16,386 bases of DNA. Origin: Planctomycetota bacterium. Lineage in GTDB: Bacteria > Planctomycetota > UBA8742 > JACQVU01. The stretch lies in contig JACQVU010000479.1 of the NCBI GenBank assembly GCA_016209585.1, positions 1-16,386 of the forward strand, read 5' to 3'. Shown one piece after another: positions 6,565-16,332 of this stretch (positions within the stretch are counted from its first letter, which is position 1; every line of letters begins with the position of its first letter). Both the position numbers and the translations under genes were made by a program. The notes below the pieces were generated by a model. That model was given only the letters and a program-made list of their open reading frames with translations. It was not told where the DNA came from and did no database searches.

Positions 6565-7824
6565 TCAGATTTCGGAACTGAACCCCGGCGTGGCCTTGAG
6601 TTCGCCGCGCCGTTTCTCGATGACCACGATGCCTTCCGGCGTGACGTGATAGTGTTTGCGATCCTCGTCGAGGTGGTAGCCGATCTCGGCGCCCGGCGGG
6701 ATTTCCACGTCTTTGTCGATGATCGTGTTCCGGAGGCGGCAGTGGCGGCCGACGATCACCCCCTCGAAGAGAATGCTGCGGTCGACTTCCGCGAAAGAGT
6801 TCACCCGCACCAGCGACCCCACCACCGAGTCGCGCACCCGGCCGCCGGAAAGGATGGCGCCCGCGCAGACGATGGAGTCCAGCGCCACGCCGCGCCGGCC
6901 GCCTTCGTAGTCCTGGGCGAAGACGAACTTCGCCGGCGGCAGCGGCAGCGAGAAGGTGCGGATCGGCCACCGGAAATCATACAGGTTGAACCGGGGCGAC
7001 ACCGCGACCAGGTCCAGGTTCGCCTCCAGGTAGGCCGAGATCGTTCCCACGTCGCGCCAGTAGCCCGGCTGGCCGTCGCCGTCCCGGAAGGGATAGGCGA
7101 ACACCGCTTTCTGCTCGGCCGCGAAGCGGGGGAGCATGTCTTTGCCGAAATCCCAGGACGACGAGCCGGCCTTCACGCGCTCGGCCTCGGCGTCCAGTTC
7201 GTCCAGCAGAAAGGCGCGGTCGAACACGTAGACCCCCATGTTCGCCAGGCACCAGCCCGGCTTGCCGGGGATCTCCTGCGGCGTCTGCGACTTCTCCTGG
7301 AACCCGATGACGCGCCACTGCTCGTCCACCTGCAAGACGCCCAGCGTCCGCGCCTCCGCCACCGGAACCTCGATGCAGGCCATGGTGACCCGGGCCTGCT
7401 TCTCGTCGTGGTATTTCAGGAAGGGGGCGTAGTCCATCCGGTAGACGTGATCGCCGGACAGCACCAGCACCCGCTTCGGCGCCAGGCGCCGAATGTAGTA
7501 GTTGTTCTGGTAGATGGCGTCGGCGGTGCCGCGGTACCAGTCCTCCCCCATCTTCTGTTGCGGCGGCATGGCGTCGATGTACTCGCCCAGCGCCCGGCCG
7601 AGGATGTTCCAGCCGATCTTAATGTGGCGCTCCAGCGAGAACGATTTGTACTGCGTCAGGACGATGACCTGCTTCAGGCCGGAGTTCACCGTGTTCGACA
7701 GCGTGAAGTCGATGATGCGGTAGGCCCCGCCGAACGGCACCGCCGGCTTGGCGCGCTCGCTGGTGAGCGGGTGGAGGCGCTCGCCCTTGCCGCCCGCGAG
7801 CACCATCGTCAGCACGTCAATCAT
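6565..7824 (-). CDS. glgC: Glucose-1-phosphate adenylyltransferase (ADP-glucose pyrophosphorylase)
   Basis: GlgC makes ADP-glucose from glucose-1-phosphate and ATP, the committed step of bacterial glycogen synthesis. The 419-residue length is typical. The nucleotide-binding loop is LAGGKGERLHPLTSERAKPA (residues 9-28), followed by VPFGGAYRIIDFTLSNTVNSG. WYRGTADAIYQN (97-108), VLSGDHVYRMDY (121-132, catalytic aspartate region), the FQEK sugar-phosphate lysine (175-178), SSWDFGKDMLP (222-232) and GYWRDVGTISAYLEANLDL (254-272) follow. The C-terminal third has the hexapeptide-rich character of the left-handed beta-helix. The frame is open further upstream, but ATG 7824 (MIDVLTMVLAGG) matches the family N-terminus. 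No Shine-Dalgarno precedes it, and a -10-like TATGAT lies only 9 bp upstream, so a nearly leaderless transcript is possible. asnB follows it. Confidence 0.95.
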   Translation of the reverse strand: MIDVLTMVLAGGKGERLHPLTSERAKPAVPFGGAYRIIDFTLSNTVNSGLKQVIVLTQYKSFSLERHIKIGWNILGRALGEYIDAMPPQQKMGEDWYRGTADAIYQNNYYIRRLAPKRVLVLSGDHVYRMDYAPFLKYHDEKQARVTMACIEVPVAEARTLGVLQVDEQWRVIGFQEKSQTPQEIPGKPGWCLANMGVYVFDRAFLLDELDAEAERVKAGSSSWDFGKDMLPRFAAEQKAVFAYPFRDGDGQPGYWRDVGTISAYLEANLDLVAVSPRFNLYDFRWPIRTFSLPLPPAKFVFAQDYEGGRRGVALDSIVCAGAILSGGRVRDSVVGSLVRVNSFAEVDRSILFEGVIVGRHCRLRNTIIDKDVEIPPGAEIGYHLDEDRKHYHVTPEGIVVIEKRRGELKATPGFSSEI

Positions 7825-7833
7825 GATGCCGCG

Positions 7834-7864
7834 ATCATAACATGCGGGCATTCGCGGTTGACAA
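7834..7864 (-). promoter_or_regulatory. Candidate promoter for glgC-asnB
   Basis: On the minus strand TTGTCA (7864-7859) and TATGAT (7839-7834) each differ from the sigma-70 consensus at one position, but are separated by 19 bp, longer than ideal. A start about 7 bp past the -10 would fall within a few bases of the glgC ATG at 7824, leaving almost no leader. This agrees with the missing Shine-Dalgarno. Sigma preference in this organism is unknown. Confidence 0.35.
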
Positions 7865-7886
7865 GCGGCCATCGGCGACCGACAAA
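7858..7886 (+). promoter_or_regulatory. Candidate promoter for glyQ
   Basis: TTGACA (7858-7863) is a perfect -35 hexamer. The -10 at 17-bp spacing, GACAAA (7881-7886), is poor. It shares its bases with the opposite-strand -35-like element of glgC, so the two promoters would overlap back to back. An 8-bp inverted repeat (CGGCGACC 7873-7880, GGTCGCCG 7901-7908) lies just downstream. No T-box signature is visible. Confidence 0.3.
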
Positions 7887-7986
7887 TGACGCCCGCGGCT
7901 GGTCGCCGGCGCCAGGGACTTGGCGGGAGATCTTGGGAAAGCCTGGCCCCGGCGATCTCGCGGCGACGACCGACCCCCACGGCCCC

Positions 7987-8925
<939 letters not shown>

Positions 8926-8939
8926 CACACGGAGCGGAG

Positions 8940-10670
8940 ATGGATACCGTCAACCCGCGCACCCTGGTCCGCCGCCGCCGCGCGGCGCCGTGGCTGCTGC
9001 TGCTCTTCTGCGCCGCCGGCTGCGGCGGGACGCGGGAGGGCGCCGGCGACGGCGGGAACGGGGCGGCAGCCGTGGCGGGGACCAACGCCGCCGGCGCCAC
9101 CTCCGGGGCGGCCACGCCGGTTGAGGATCCCGACCTGGCGCTGGCCAACGCCTACCTCGATCTGCGCCAGAAGGCCGCGCGCGGCCTGGACGAGGAGATG
9201 CGCGAGGACGAGCGGCGCATCCAGGGAGAGTTGTCGGCCGACCGCGGCAGCCCCTATTGGAAGTGCATGCTCGGTCTCTTCAAACTGGCCACCCGCCGCG
9301 TCGACGAAGCGGAGATCATCTTCAAGGGAGTGGCGGAGCAGGAGGGAACGCGGCCCGGTTTCCTCCATTGGGCCTGGTTTGGCCAGGCCAGCATCGCGAT
9401 GGAGCGGCGCCAGGTGGCCGAGGCCGAGGCTCTGCTGGCACGCGCCACCCAGGCGCGGCGCGACTTCGCGCTGGGGTGGGTCTTCCAGGCCGGCCTGCTC
9501 CGTCGGCGCGCCGAGCCACGCAAGGCTGAGGAGGCGCTGGAAAAGGCCATGGCCGCCGCCGCCGGGCGGTCCGGGCGGGCGCGGGCCGACGTGTACCGCC
9601 TGGTGGCCGAGGTGCTCGTGGCGTTCGACTGGAGCGACAAGGCCGTCGAACTGGTGAAGAGCGCCCGCGCCCGCGCGGCCGACGCCGACCAGCTCTACGA
9701 ACTCTCCATGATGGAGGCGCAGGTGCTCAGCGCCGTGGAAGGCGACCTGGACGCCTACCGCACGCTCCTGCGCAAGACCGCCGAAAGCGCGCCCGCGCGC
9801 CCGGAGGCGTGGGAACTGCTCGGCGCTTTCTCCCTCAAGAACGACCGCGACTTCGAAAGCGCCGCCGCCGCCTACGAGGCCATGCTGGCCGCGGACCCCA
9901 CGCTCTTCTCCCGCCGGCGCGGCGACACCTGGAGGTGGTCCTACCTGGCCGTGTGTTACAAGGAGTTGCTCGACGGCCCCCGCCTGGTCGCTTTCCTTGA
10001 CAAAGTGACCGCGCAGGACCCCGGCCATCCCGACCGCCGCGCCATCGCCGACCTGCGCGAGGCCTGGGCCGGGTTGCCGCGCGGCCAGAAACCCGGCGCC
10101 GAGGTCGATGAACGCCTGGCCTTCGGGCGCGCCCGGGATCCCGGCGTGGCCGACGGCGATCGCTACGAGGCGCTCTTCAGCGTCTACCAGCGCCACCAGA
10201 ACAACCCCAAAGATCCCGGGGCGGCCCTCTCCACCACCTTCGCCAACGCCCTGGCCGTGGCCGGAGACCCGGCCGTTCCCGAACGGACGCGCATCGCCGC
10301 CCTGCGCATCCCGGAACTGTACAACCGCGACGCCCGCGAGACCCTTCCCAGCCTGGTGAAACTCCTGGGTGTTGAAGCCTCCCGCGAGGGCGCGTCGCCG
10401 CGTCTGGTCGCCAACCTCATCTCGGTGGCGCGGATCGTGGCCGCCGGCGACCGCGCGGCCCGCGCCGAACAGGCCAAGGTCCTCCTGGCCGCGCTCGACT
10501 TCGCCCAGCGCGTCCCGGACCCCGGCGACGCTCGCGACCTCTTCTGGCAAGCCACCTCTTTTCTCGCCGATCTCTATCCCGAGAAACGGCTCCCCTCCGG
10601 CGACATCGCCACCCCGGCCGAGCAGAAGAAGATCGCCGAGCAGTGGCGCGCCGCCGTCGCGGAAAGTTGA
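8940..10670 (+). CDS. TPR-containing lipoprotein of unknown function
   Basis: This 576-residue protein is not one I can name. Its N-terminus has the charged run VRRRRAAPW, the hydrophobic LLLLFCAAG and Cys28, together a lipoprotein signal with a lipobox-like AAGC. A Gly/Ala/Thr-rich linker follows (residues 29-60), suggesting a lipid-anchored envelope protein. Residues about 105-320 contain helix-turn-helix repeats of tetratricopeptide character, such as HWAWFGQASIAMERRQVAEA, GWVFQAGLLRRRAEPRKAEE and EAWELLGAFSLKNDRDFESA. The C-terminal 200 residues are helical with no recognised domain. I chose ATG 8940 because GGAG lies 5 bp before it; ATG 8922, overlapping the glyQ stop, is an alternative. 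The RND permease gene follows after 36 bp, so a scaffolding role with the transporter is plausible but inferred. Confidence 0.87.
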   Translation: MDTVNPRTLVRRRRAAPWLLLLFCAAGCGGTREGAGDGGNGAAAVAGTNAAGATSGAATPVEDPDLALANAYLDLRQKAARGLDEEMREDERRIQGELSADRGSPYWKCMLGLFKLATRRVDEAEIIFKGVAEQEGTRPGFLHWAWFGQASIAMERRQVAEAEALLARATQARRDFALGWVFQAGLLRRRAEPRKAEEALEKAMAAAAGRSGRARADVYRLVAEVLVAFDWSDKAVELVKSARARAADADQLYELSMMEAQVLSAVEGDLDAYRTLLRKTAESAPARPEAWELLGAFSLKNDRDFESAAAAYEAMLAADPTLFSRRRGDTWRWSYLAVCYKELLDGPRLVAFLDKVTAQDPGHPDRRAIADLREAWAGLPRGQKPGAEVDERLAFGRARDPGVADGDRYEALFSVYQRHQNNPKDPGAALSTTFANALAVAGDPAVPERTRIAALRIPELYNRDARETLPSLVKLLGVEASREGASPRLVANLISVARIVAAGDRAARAEQAKVLLAALDFAQRVPDPGDARDLFWQATSFLADLYPEKRLPSGDIATPAEQKKIAEQWRAAVAES

Positions 10671-10706
10671 TCGCCACGCCGGACCACCTGTTTTCGGTAG
10701 AGGCTC

Positions 10707-13700
10707 ATGGACCTGATCTCCTACGCGGTCAAGCGGCCGGTCGTGATGAACATCATGACCGCCATGGTGTTCATCGCCGGCGTGCTCTGCTATCTGCGCC
10801 TGCCGAAAGAGATGTTCCCCGACGTGGAACTTGAGGTGATCTCGGTCTCCACCCTCTACCTGGGCGCTTCGCCGGACGAGGTGGACAAACTGGTGACGCG
10901 CAAGATCGAGTCCGAGGTGCGCACGGTGAAGGGGATCGACCGGGTGGAGTCTATTTCCGTCGAAGGCGTCTCGGTGATCAACGTCTTCTTCCAGTCCGGC
11001 GAGCGGGTGGTCTCGGAGGCGCTGCTCGACGTGCGCGCCGCCGCGGGCAAGGCCCGGGCCAAACTGCCGAGCGAGGCCAAGGAACCCGACGCCCAGTCCA
11101 TCCGCCAGGAGATCCAGGTGTTGAACGTCGTCCTCGCCGGCGACGTGGCCGAAGAGGTGCTGGTCAGCGAGGCCGACCGGCTGGAGGACGACCTCTACCA
11201 GATCTCCGGCGTCGGCGAGGTCGAGGTGACCGGCCGGCGCAAGCGCGAAGTGACCATCGAGTGCGACCCCGACCGCCTCCACGCCCAAGGCGTCACCCTG
11301 GCCGAGGTCAAGGCGCGGCTCGCGGCCACCAGCCTCGACCTGCCGGCGGGCAACATCGAGGAGACGGGCGAGAAACGCCTGCTGCGCATCCCCGGCGAGT
11401 TCCGCCTGGACGACCGCGACCGCATCGCGCGCACCATCATCCGCCCCAACCCCGACGGCGCGCACCTGTTGTTGCGCGACTTCGCCACCGTCACCATCGG
11501 CTTCGAGGAGGCCACGGTGCTCTCCCGCTTCGACGGCAAGCCCTCCATCACGCTCAGCGTGCGCAAGCGTCGGGAGGCCGACACGGTCACCGTGGCGGAG
11601 CGGGTGAAGGCTCACTTGGCCGAGCGGGAGCGGACGCTGCCCCCCGCGGTGGCGTTGCACACCTTCTTTGATCGGTCGAAGTGGGTGCAGCGGCGGCTTT
11701 CCAACATGTTCCAGTCGGGGATCGTGGGCGGCGCCATCGTGCTGGTGTTGCTCTTTCTCTTCCTGAACTGGCGTCTCGCGGTGCTCACGGCGCTGGGGGT
11801 GCCGTTCGCCTTCCTGGGCACATTGGTGGTGATGGCGTTCTTCGGCATCAGTTTCAACATGATCTCGATGTTCGGGATGATCGTCGTCCTTGGGATGCTG
11901 GTGGACGACGCCATCGTGGTCGTCGAAAACGTCCATCGGCACATGGAGAACGGCGTGCCGGGGCTGGAGGCCGCGGTGCGCGGCACGAAGGAGGTGATCT
12001 GGCCGGTGGTCTCCAGCGTGACCACGACGATGTTGGCTTTCATCCCCCTCATTTTCATCGAGGGGATTATGGGGAAGTTCATCATGTACATCCCCATCGT
12101 GGTGATCATGGCGCTGGGCGTGAGCCTGTTCGAGGCGATGGCGGCGTTGCCGGCGCACATCGTGCAACTGGCGCCGGCGGAGAGCCGGCGAGATCGGCGC
12201 GACCGTTCGGGCTTCCGGCGCGGGTTTGACCGCTGGTACGGGCGGCTGGTGTCGCTTTACACCTACGCGCTGGCGCGCTGCGTGCGGCACAGGTACCCGG
12301 CGTTGGCGTGTCTGATCGCGCTGGGTGTCGGGGCCTATTTCCTTGGCAGGGGCATGCCGTTCGTCTTCTTCGCCACCGAGGAGTCGGAGGAGATCAACGT
12401 CGATCTTGAAGGCTCGGCGGGGCGCACGCTGGAGTTCACCGCCGACGTCATGGTGGCCCAGGTGGAGGAGGCGGTGCTGCTGGACCCCGAGTTGCGCGAC
12501 GAGGTCACCGGAGTCTCCACCCGCGTGGGGGTGTGGGGCGACATGCACGATCGCCGCGTTGGCAACCAGTACGCGCGCCTGACGCTGGAGGTGGCGCACC
12601 ACTCCCGGCGCCGGCCCCGCGTCGGCGGCGGCAAGAAGAGCGCCGACTGGATGGTGAACCGCCTGCGCGAGCGCCTCTCCACCATGCCGGAGGTGGCGCG
12701 CTTCGAGGTCGGCAAGATGTCGGGCGGCCCGCCCTCCTCCAGCGACTTGGCGGTCCGCGTGCGCGGCGGCGACGTGGAGACGCTGCAGGCCATCGCCGAC
12801 GAGGTGAAGGACTTCCTGAACGCCATCCCCGGGGTCTATGAGGTCAACGACGACTCCGGCACCCGCAAGCGGGAAATCCGTCTGCAGGTCGACGAGCACC
12901 AGGCGGCCCGGTTCGGCCTCGACCGCGCCCAGATCGCCAACTACTTCAACAACGCGATCGCCGGTCAGACCGCCACCGCCATTCAGACCGTCGACGAACA
13001 GGTCGACGTGGTGGTAAAGGTGCGCGAGGACCGCCGCCGGAAACTCTCCGACATCACCGAAGCCGAAATCCCCCGCCCCGGCGGCGGATCCGTGAAGTTC
13101 CGCGACGTGGGCGCCGTGGTCGAGGCCGCCAGCGACGCCTCCGTCCGCCGCTACGACGCCAAGCGCTCCATGGAGGTCTCGGCGTCGGTTGACCGGCAAG
13201 CCGGCCTCACGGCGCAGATCCTCAACCAGCGGCTCCAGGAGAAGTTCGCCGACGTGCCGGCGCGCTGGCCGGGCTACTCCATCTCCTTCGGCGGCGAGAA
13301 CGAGGACATGCGCAAACTGTTCGACTCGCTCTCCATCGGCTTCCCCCTCGCGCTCCTGGGCATCTTCCTCATCCTGGCCGCGGAGTTCGGCTCTTACATG
13401 GACCCGCTGGTGGTGATGGTCACCGTGCCGTTCGGGATCGTCGGCGTCATCATCGGCAACGCCGTGACCGCCACGCCGCTCGGCTTCCTGGCCATCATCG
13501 GCGCGGTGGCGCTCGCCGGCATCACCGTCAACGACGCCATCGTCATGGTGGACTTCATCAAGAAAGGACAGGCTGAGGGGTGCTCGCTGCCCCTGGCCAT
13601 CCTGCGCGCCGGCCGCGTCCGCCTGCGGCCCATCATTCTCACCAGCGTCACCACCATCGGCGGCCTCCTGCCGCTGGCGCTGGGCATGGGCGCCGACGCG

Positions 13701-13916
13701 GAGTTCCTGGCGCCCATGGGCAACGCCATCTGCTGGGGGCTGACCTTCTCCACCGTGCTCACGCTGCTCGTGATTCCCTCGGTCTACATGATCGTCGACG
13801 ACGCCCGCCGCGGCCTCGCGCGGCTGTGGGGCCTCTACCTTCGCGAGTGGCGCGTCGCCTTGGGCCGCGACCCGGCTCCCGCCCCCGTCGCCGACGAGCG
13901 CTCCGCGGCGGACTGA
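10707..13916 (+). CDS. RND-family inner-membrane transporter (AcrB/MexB-like permease)
   Basis: This 1069-residue protein has the two-fold RND layout: TM1 (MNIMTAMVFIAGVLCYL), a large periplasmic domain, TM2-6, TM7, a second periplasmic domain and TM8-12. Conserved elements are the N-terminal LPKEMFPDVELEVISVSTLY (residues 32-51), GASPDEVDKLVTRKIESEV (53-71) and the TM4 proton-relay pair D400-D401 in GMLVDDAIVVVENVHRHME. In TM10 the sequence is GITVNDAIVMVDF (I939-V941, then N942-D943), so the lysine found there in AcrB is replaced. Such sequences occur in many RND permeases outside the classical multidrug pumps. AGAGG precedes the ATG closely. No membrane-fusion adaptor or outer-membrane channel gene lies beside it. 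It is flanked by a TPR lipoprotein (36 bp upstream) and an exported protein (39 bp downstream). Substrate is unknown. Confidence 0.95.
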   Translation: MDLISYAVKRPVVMNIMTAMVFIAGVLCYLRLPKEMFPDVELEVISVSTLYLGASPDEVDKLVTRKIESEVRTVKGIDRVESISVEGVSVINVFFQSGERVVSEALLDVRAAAGKARAKLPSEAKEPDAQSIRQEIQVLNVVLAGDVAEEVLVSEADRLEDDLYQISGVGEVEVTGRRKREVTIECDPDRLHAQGVTLAEVKARLAATSLDLPAGNIEETGEKRLLRIPGEFRLDDRDRIARTIIRPNPDGAHLLLRDFATVTIGFEEATVLSRFDGKPSITLSVRKRREADTVTVAERVKAHLAERERTLPPAVALHTFFDRSKWVQRRLSNMFQSGIVGGAIVLVLLFLFLNWRLAVLTALGVPFAFLGTLVVMAFFGISFNMISMFGMIVVLGMLVDDAIVVVENVHRHMENGVPGLEAAVRGTKEVIWPVVSSVTTTMLAFIPLIFIEGIMGKFIMYIPIVVIMALGVSLFEAMAALPAHIVQLAPAESRRDRRDRSGFRRGFDRWYGRLVSLYTYALARCVRHRYPALACLIALGVGAYFLGRGMPFVFFATEESEEINVDLEGSAGRTLEFTADVMVAQVEEAVLLDPELRDEVTGVSTRVGVWGDMHDRRVGNQYARLTLEVAHHSRRRPRVGGGKKSADWMVNRLRERLSTMPEVARFEVGKMSGGPPSSSDLAVRVRGGDVETLQAIADEVKDFLNAIPGVYEVNDDSGTRKREIRLQVDEHQAARFGLDRAQIANYFNNAIAGQTATAIQTVDEQVDVVVKVREDRRRKLSDITEAEIPRPGGGSVKFRDVGAVVEAASDASVRRYDAKRSMEVSASVDRQAGLTAQILNQRLQEKFADVPARWPGYSISFGGENEDMRKLFDSLSIGFPLALLGIFLILAAEFGSYMDPLVVMVTVPFGIVGVIIGNAVTATPLGFLAIIGAVALAGITVNDAIVMVDFIKKGQAEGCSLPLAILRAGRVRLRPIILTSVTTIGGLLPLALGMGADAEFLAPMGNAICWGLTFSTVLTLLVIPSVYMIVDDARRGLARLWGLYLREWRVALGRDPAPAPVADERSAAD

Positions 13917-13955
13917 CGGGGATTCACCTGTCACACGAACGCTTTTGAGGAACCC

Positions 13956-16172
13956 ATGCGCATCCCCTCTCTTCTCACGCTTTCCACTCTCCTGGCGCCG
14001 ATCCTGGCCCTCCTCGCCGCGAAGGTGGCGCCGGGCGGGGGGGATCCGGCGATCGACCCCGCACCGCCGACCGAGGCGGTGGCGAGCCTGCTCTACCGGC
14101 AGGAGCAGGAGCGGATCTTCCTGGGCGCCAATGACGCCAAGGCGAACGCGCAACTGGCGGCGGCGCGGGCGGTGACGGAGTTCCAGACGACCTGGGCCGG
14201 CAAGCCCCGCGCCGTGAAAGTCGCGCGGGGATCGCGCACCTGGAAGAAGGGCGAGGCGCACCCGGTCACGGGCGCGACGCTGCCCGGCGACTTCACGGCG
14301 CGGTACGACGAGGTGGTCGTGACGGAAGAGGGGCGCGAGGTCGCTCGCGCGGCGCCCCGTCCGGAAGGAATGCCGTTCAATGCGGTGTCGCAGATCGCGC
14401 CGAGCGTCGAGGGGGTCTGGATCGTCTCCGAAGGAAAGGGCGGCGAGGGCCGCGGACTGGCGCTCTGGCGCTGGAGCGGCGAGAACCCCGCGTTCGTCCA
14501 TTACGCCGGGAAGCGGTGGCTGCCGTCCGACGCCGTCACCGGCTTGTCGCCCGTCACCTTCACCGAACCGCGCCGTTTCCTGACAGCGAACGGGCGGAAG
14601 TTCGAGACGGTGACGCTGACGCACGAGGACCTGCTGGTGGGCACCGAGGCCGGCGCCGCTCGCCTGACGCTGCGCCAGGGGACGCTGGCCGGGAAAGACC
14701 CGGTGTTCGAGGAGCGCGTGAAGAAGCGCCACTGGCGCGCGCGCCGCATCTTCGGACGTGACAGCGCCGTGGTGGCCAGTTCCGGGCTGGGGAATCCCGA
14801 AGATTACGGCACCAACCGGATGGGTGACTCCGACAACGACGGCCTCTGGACGGCGATGTACTGCGCCGCGCAGTGCTATCGGTACACGGCGCTGAGCCGG
14901 CTGGTCGAGAGCCTTCAGAAGTCGCGGCCGGAGTGGGAGAAGGGCGCTCCGGCCGACTTGGCGGCGTTCGATGAATACGCGCGAGCACGCGCCGCCGAAC
15001 GCGACGACGCCCTGGCCTCGGCGCGAGTGTCGTTCAACGGCGTGGCGGCCTTGAACGAGGTGACGGGCGTTCCCGGCTACCCGGCGCGGTCCTGGTGGCC
15101 GGCCAACGACCGGGGCGGGCGCGGCCACACCGGACCCTTCGACCACGTTACCAACAAAAAGTGGAAGGAAGTGCCGGGCGAGGGCATTCTCTGGAAGGGC
15201 GACACTTCGTCGGACGAGACCGACGGCCACTACTACATCTTCGGCGTCTACTACAACCACGTCGGCCGCGGGGCGCAGAGCACGGCCGACGACCGGACGC
15301 GCCCCGTGAAGTACGCCCGCGCGATGACCGATCACCTGATGAAAAACGACTGGTATCTGGTGGACGAAGAGGGGCTGGTGACGCACTGGGGCATCTTCTC
15401 TCCGCGCACGGTGAACGAACACAAGTTCCATCCCGAGGCTGAAAAATGGAACGGCGCCGGCCGCCGGCCCTACATTGACGTCTGGCTGGAGAAACATCCC
15501 TGGTGGGTGGAGACCGGCCTGAAATCGGCTTCGACGCTCGGCTACCTGCGCACCACGGCGCACCTCGCCCGCGCCGAAGGCGACGTGGCCGGGGCGGATC
15601 GCTATGAGGCCGAGTACCAGCGGCTCGTCCGCGATCACGGCTACGCCCGCAACACCGTCCGGCAGAAAGTGGTCAGCCCGCGGTCGGAGGTGAACTTCTC
15701 CGACACCGAACTCCACTACGTGGCCATGCATGCCCTGATGATGTACGCCGACCCCGCCGCCCCGGAATACCGCTGGCTGGTTGCCGGCATGCAACGGTTG
15801 TTCGACATCAGCCGGAGCGACAAGACGCCGCTCTGGAACTTCATCTACGCGGCGGCGAACCGCCTGCCGCGCGGGGAGGGGGCGAAGTTCGACCTGCCGG
15901 GCGCGCTGGAGACCTTGCGCGCCGTGCCGCTGGATTGCCGGGGGTGGAAGGTGCACAACGAAGGGCGGTGGGACTTGCCGCTGGCCGCGTCGCCGGATCG
16001 CCACAACGATCCGCAGGCGCGTCGCGCCGTGGACCCGCGCGAGCGCTCCATGATGAAGTACAATGGCAACCCCTACGAGACCGGCGGCGGGGGCGACGGC
16101 CGCGGCGAGGACGACGGTTCCTTCTGGCTCCTCTCCTACTGGATGGGGCGGGCGCACGGGTACGTTGACTGA
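13956..16172 (+). CDS. Exported protein with propeller-like N-terminus and (alpha/alpha)-type C-terminal domain
   Basis: This 738-residue protein begins with a signal peptide (MRIPSLLTLSTLLAPILALL, AAK). Residues about 110-245 contain blade-like repeats resembling two-component-regulator propellers: MPFNAVSQIAPSVEGVWIVS (139-158), LALWRWSGENPAFVHYAGKR (168-187), WLPSDAVTGL (188-197) and DLLVGTEAGAARL (225-237). From about residue 290 the sequence is helical with acidic-aromatic motifs: GDSDNDGLWTAMY (290-302), GDTSSDETDGHYYIFGVYY (415-433), VTHWGIFSPRTVNEHKF (475-491), SDTELHYVAMHALMMYADP (582-600), TPLWNFIYAAA (624-634) and EDDGSFWLLSYWMGRAHG (718-735). I recall similar C-terminal segments in uncharacterised secreted proteins of environmental bacteria, where an (alpha/alpha) barrel like that of polysaccharide-active enzymes is likely. 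A good GAGGA ribosome-binding site precedes the ATG. Substrate and activity are unknown. Confidence 0.88.
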   Translation: MRIPSLLTLSTLLAPILALLAAKVAPGGGDPAIDPAPPTEAVASLLYRQEQERIFLGANDAKANAQLAAARAVTEFQTTWAGKPRAVKVARGSRTWKKGEAHPVTGATLPGDFTARYDEVVVTEEGREVARAAPRPEGMPFNAVSQIAPSVEGVWIVSEGKGGEGRGLALWRWSGENPAFVHYAGKRWLPSDAVTGLSPVTFTEPRRFLTANGRKFETVTLTHEDLLVGTEAGAARLTLRQGTLAGKDPVFEERVKKRHWRARRIFGRDSAVVASSGLGNPEDYGTNRMGDSDNDGLWTAMYCAAQCYRYTALSRLVESLQKSRPEWEKGAPADLAAFDEYARARAAERDDALASARVSFNGVAALNEVTGVPGYPARSWWPANDRGGRGHTGPFDHVTNKKWKEVPGEGILWKGDTSSDETDGHYYIFGVYYNHVGRGAQSTADDRTRPVKYARAMTDHLMKNDWYLVDEEGLVTHWGIFSPRTVNEHKFHPEAEKWNGAGRRPYIDVWLEKHPWWVETGLKSASTLGYLRTTAHLARAEGDVAGADRYEAEYQRLVRDHGYARNTVRQKVVSPRSEVNFSDTELHYVAMHALMMYADPAAPEYRWLVAGMQRLFDISRSDKTPLWNFIYAAANRLPRGEGAKFDLPGALETLRAVPLDCRGWKVHNEGRWDLPLAASPDRHNDPQARRAVDPRERSMMKYNGNPYETGGGGDGRGEDDGSFWLLSYWMGRAHGYVD

Positions 16173-16332
16173 CCCACGGCGTCCGCGAGCCACCGACCGA
16201 AGAGCAGAAAGGGAAGACTGCTGACCGGCGCCGCGAAGAAGGCGGCCATCAAGGAGGCGCGCGGGTTCAGGCGGTTCTCATTCCGCGGCCTCGCGTCCCT
16301 CCCCGCGCCCCGCGCTTCCCGCCCCTCGTCTT
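16173..16332. other. Intergenic DNA with an unsupported open frame on the minus strand
   Basis: No supported gene is seen after the last stop codon. A minus-strand frame is open from the right edge to a TAG at 16140-16138. It contains a plausible hydrophobic segment (SLMAAFFAAPVSSLPFLLFG) but overlaps the 3' end of the preceding gene and reads through the heptamer array, so it is not called as a gene. No T-tract terminator is visible after 16172. Confidence 0.4.

Noticed and set aside
7825..7980. N-terminal extension of GlgC to an upstream start
   Set aside because: The added residues are unlike the family, while ATG 7824 gives the expected N-terminus and a normal length.
6292..7986. Upstream in-frame extension of glyQ across asnB and glgC
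   Set aside because: The extension is antisense to asnB and glgC, and the GlyQ family starts exactly at the ATG at 7987.
7864..7986. T-box riboswitch before glyQ
   Set aside because: The spacer lacks the T-box consensus and a terminator with T-tract; only an 8-bp inverted repeat is visible.
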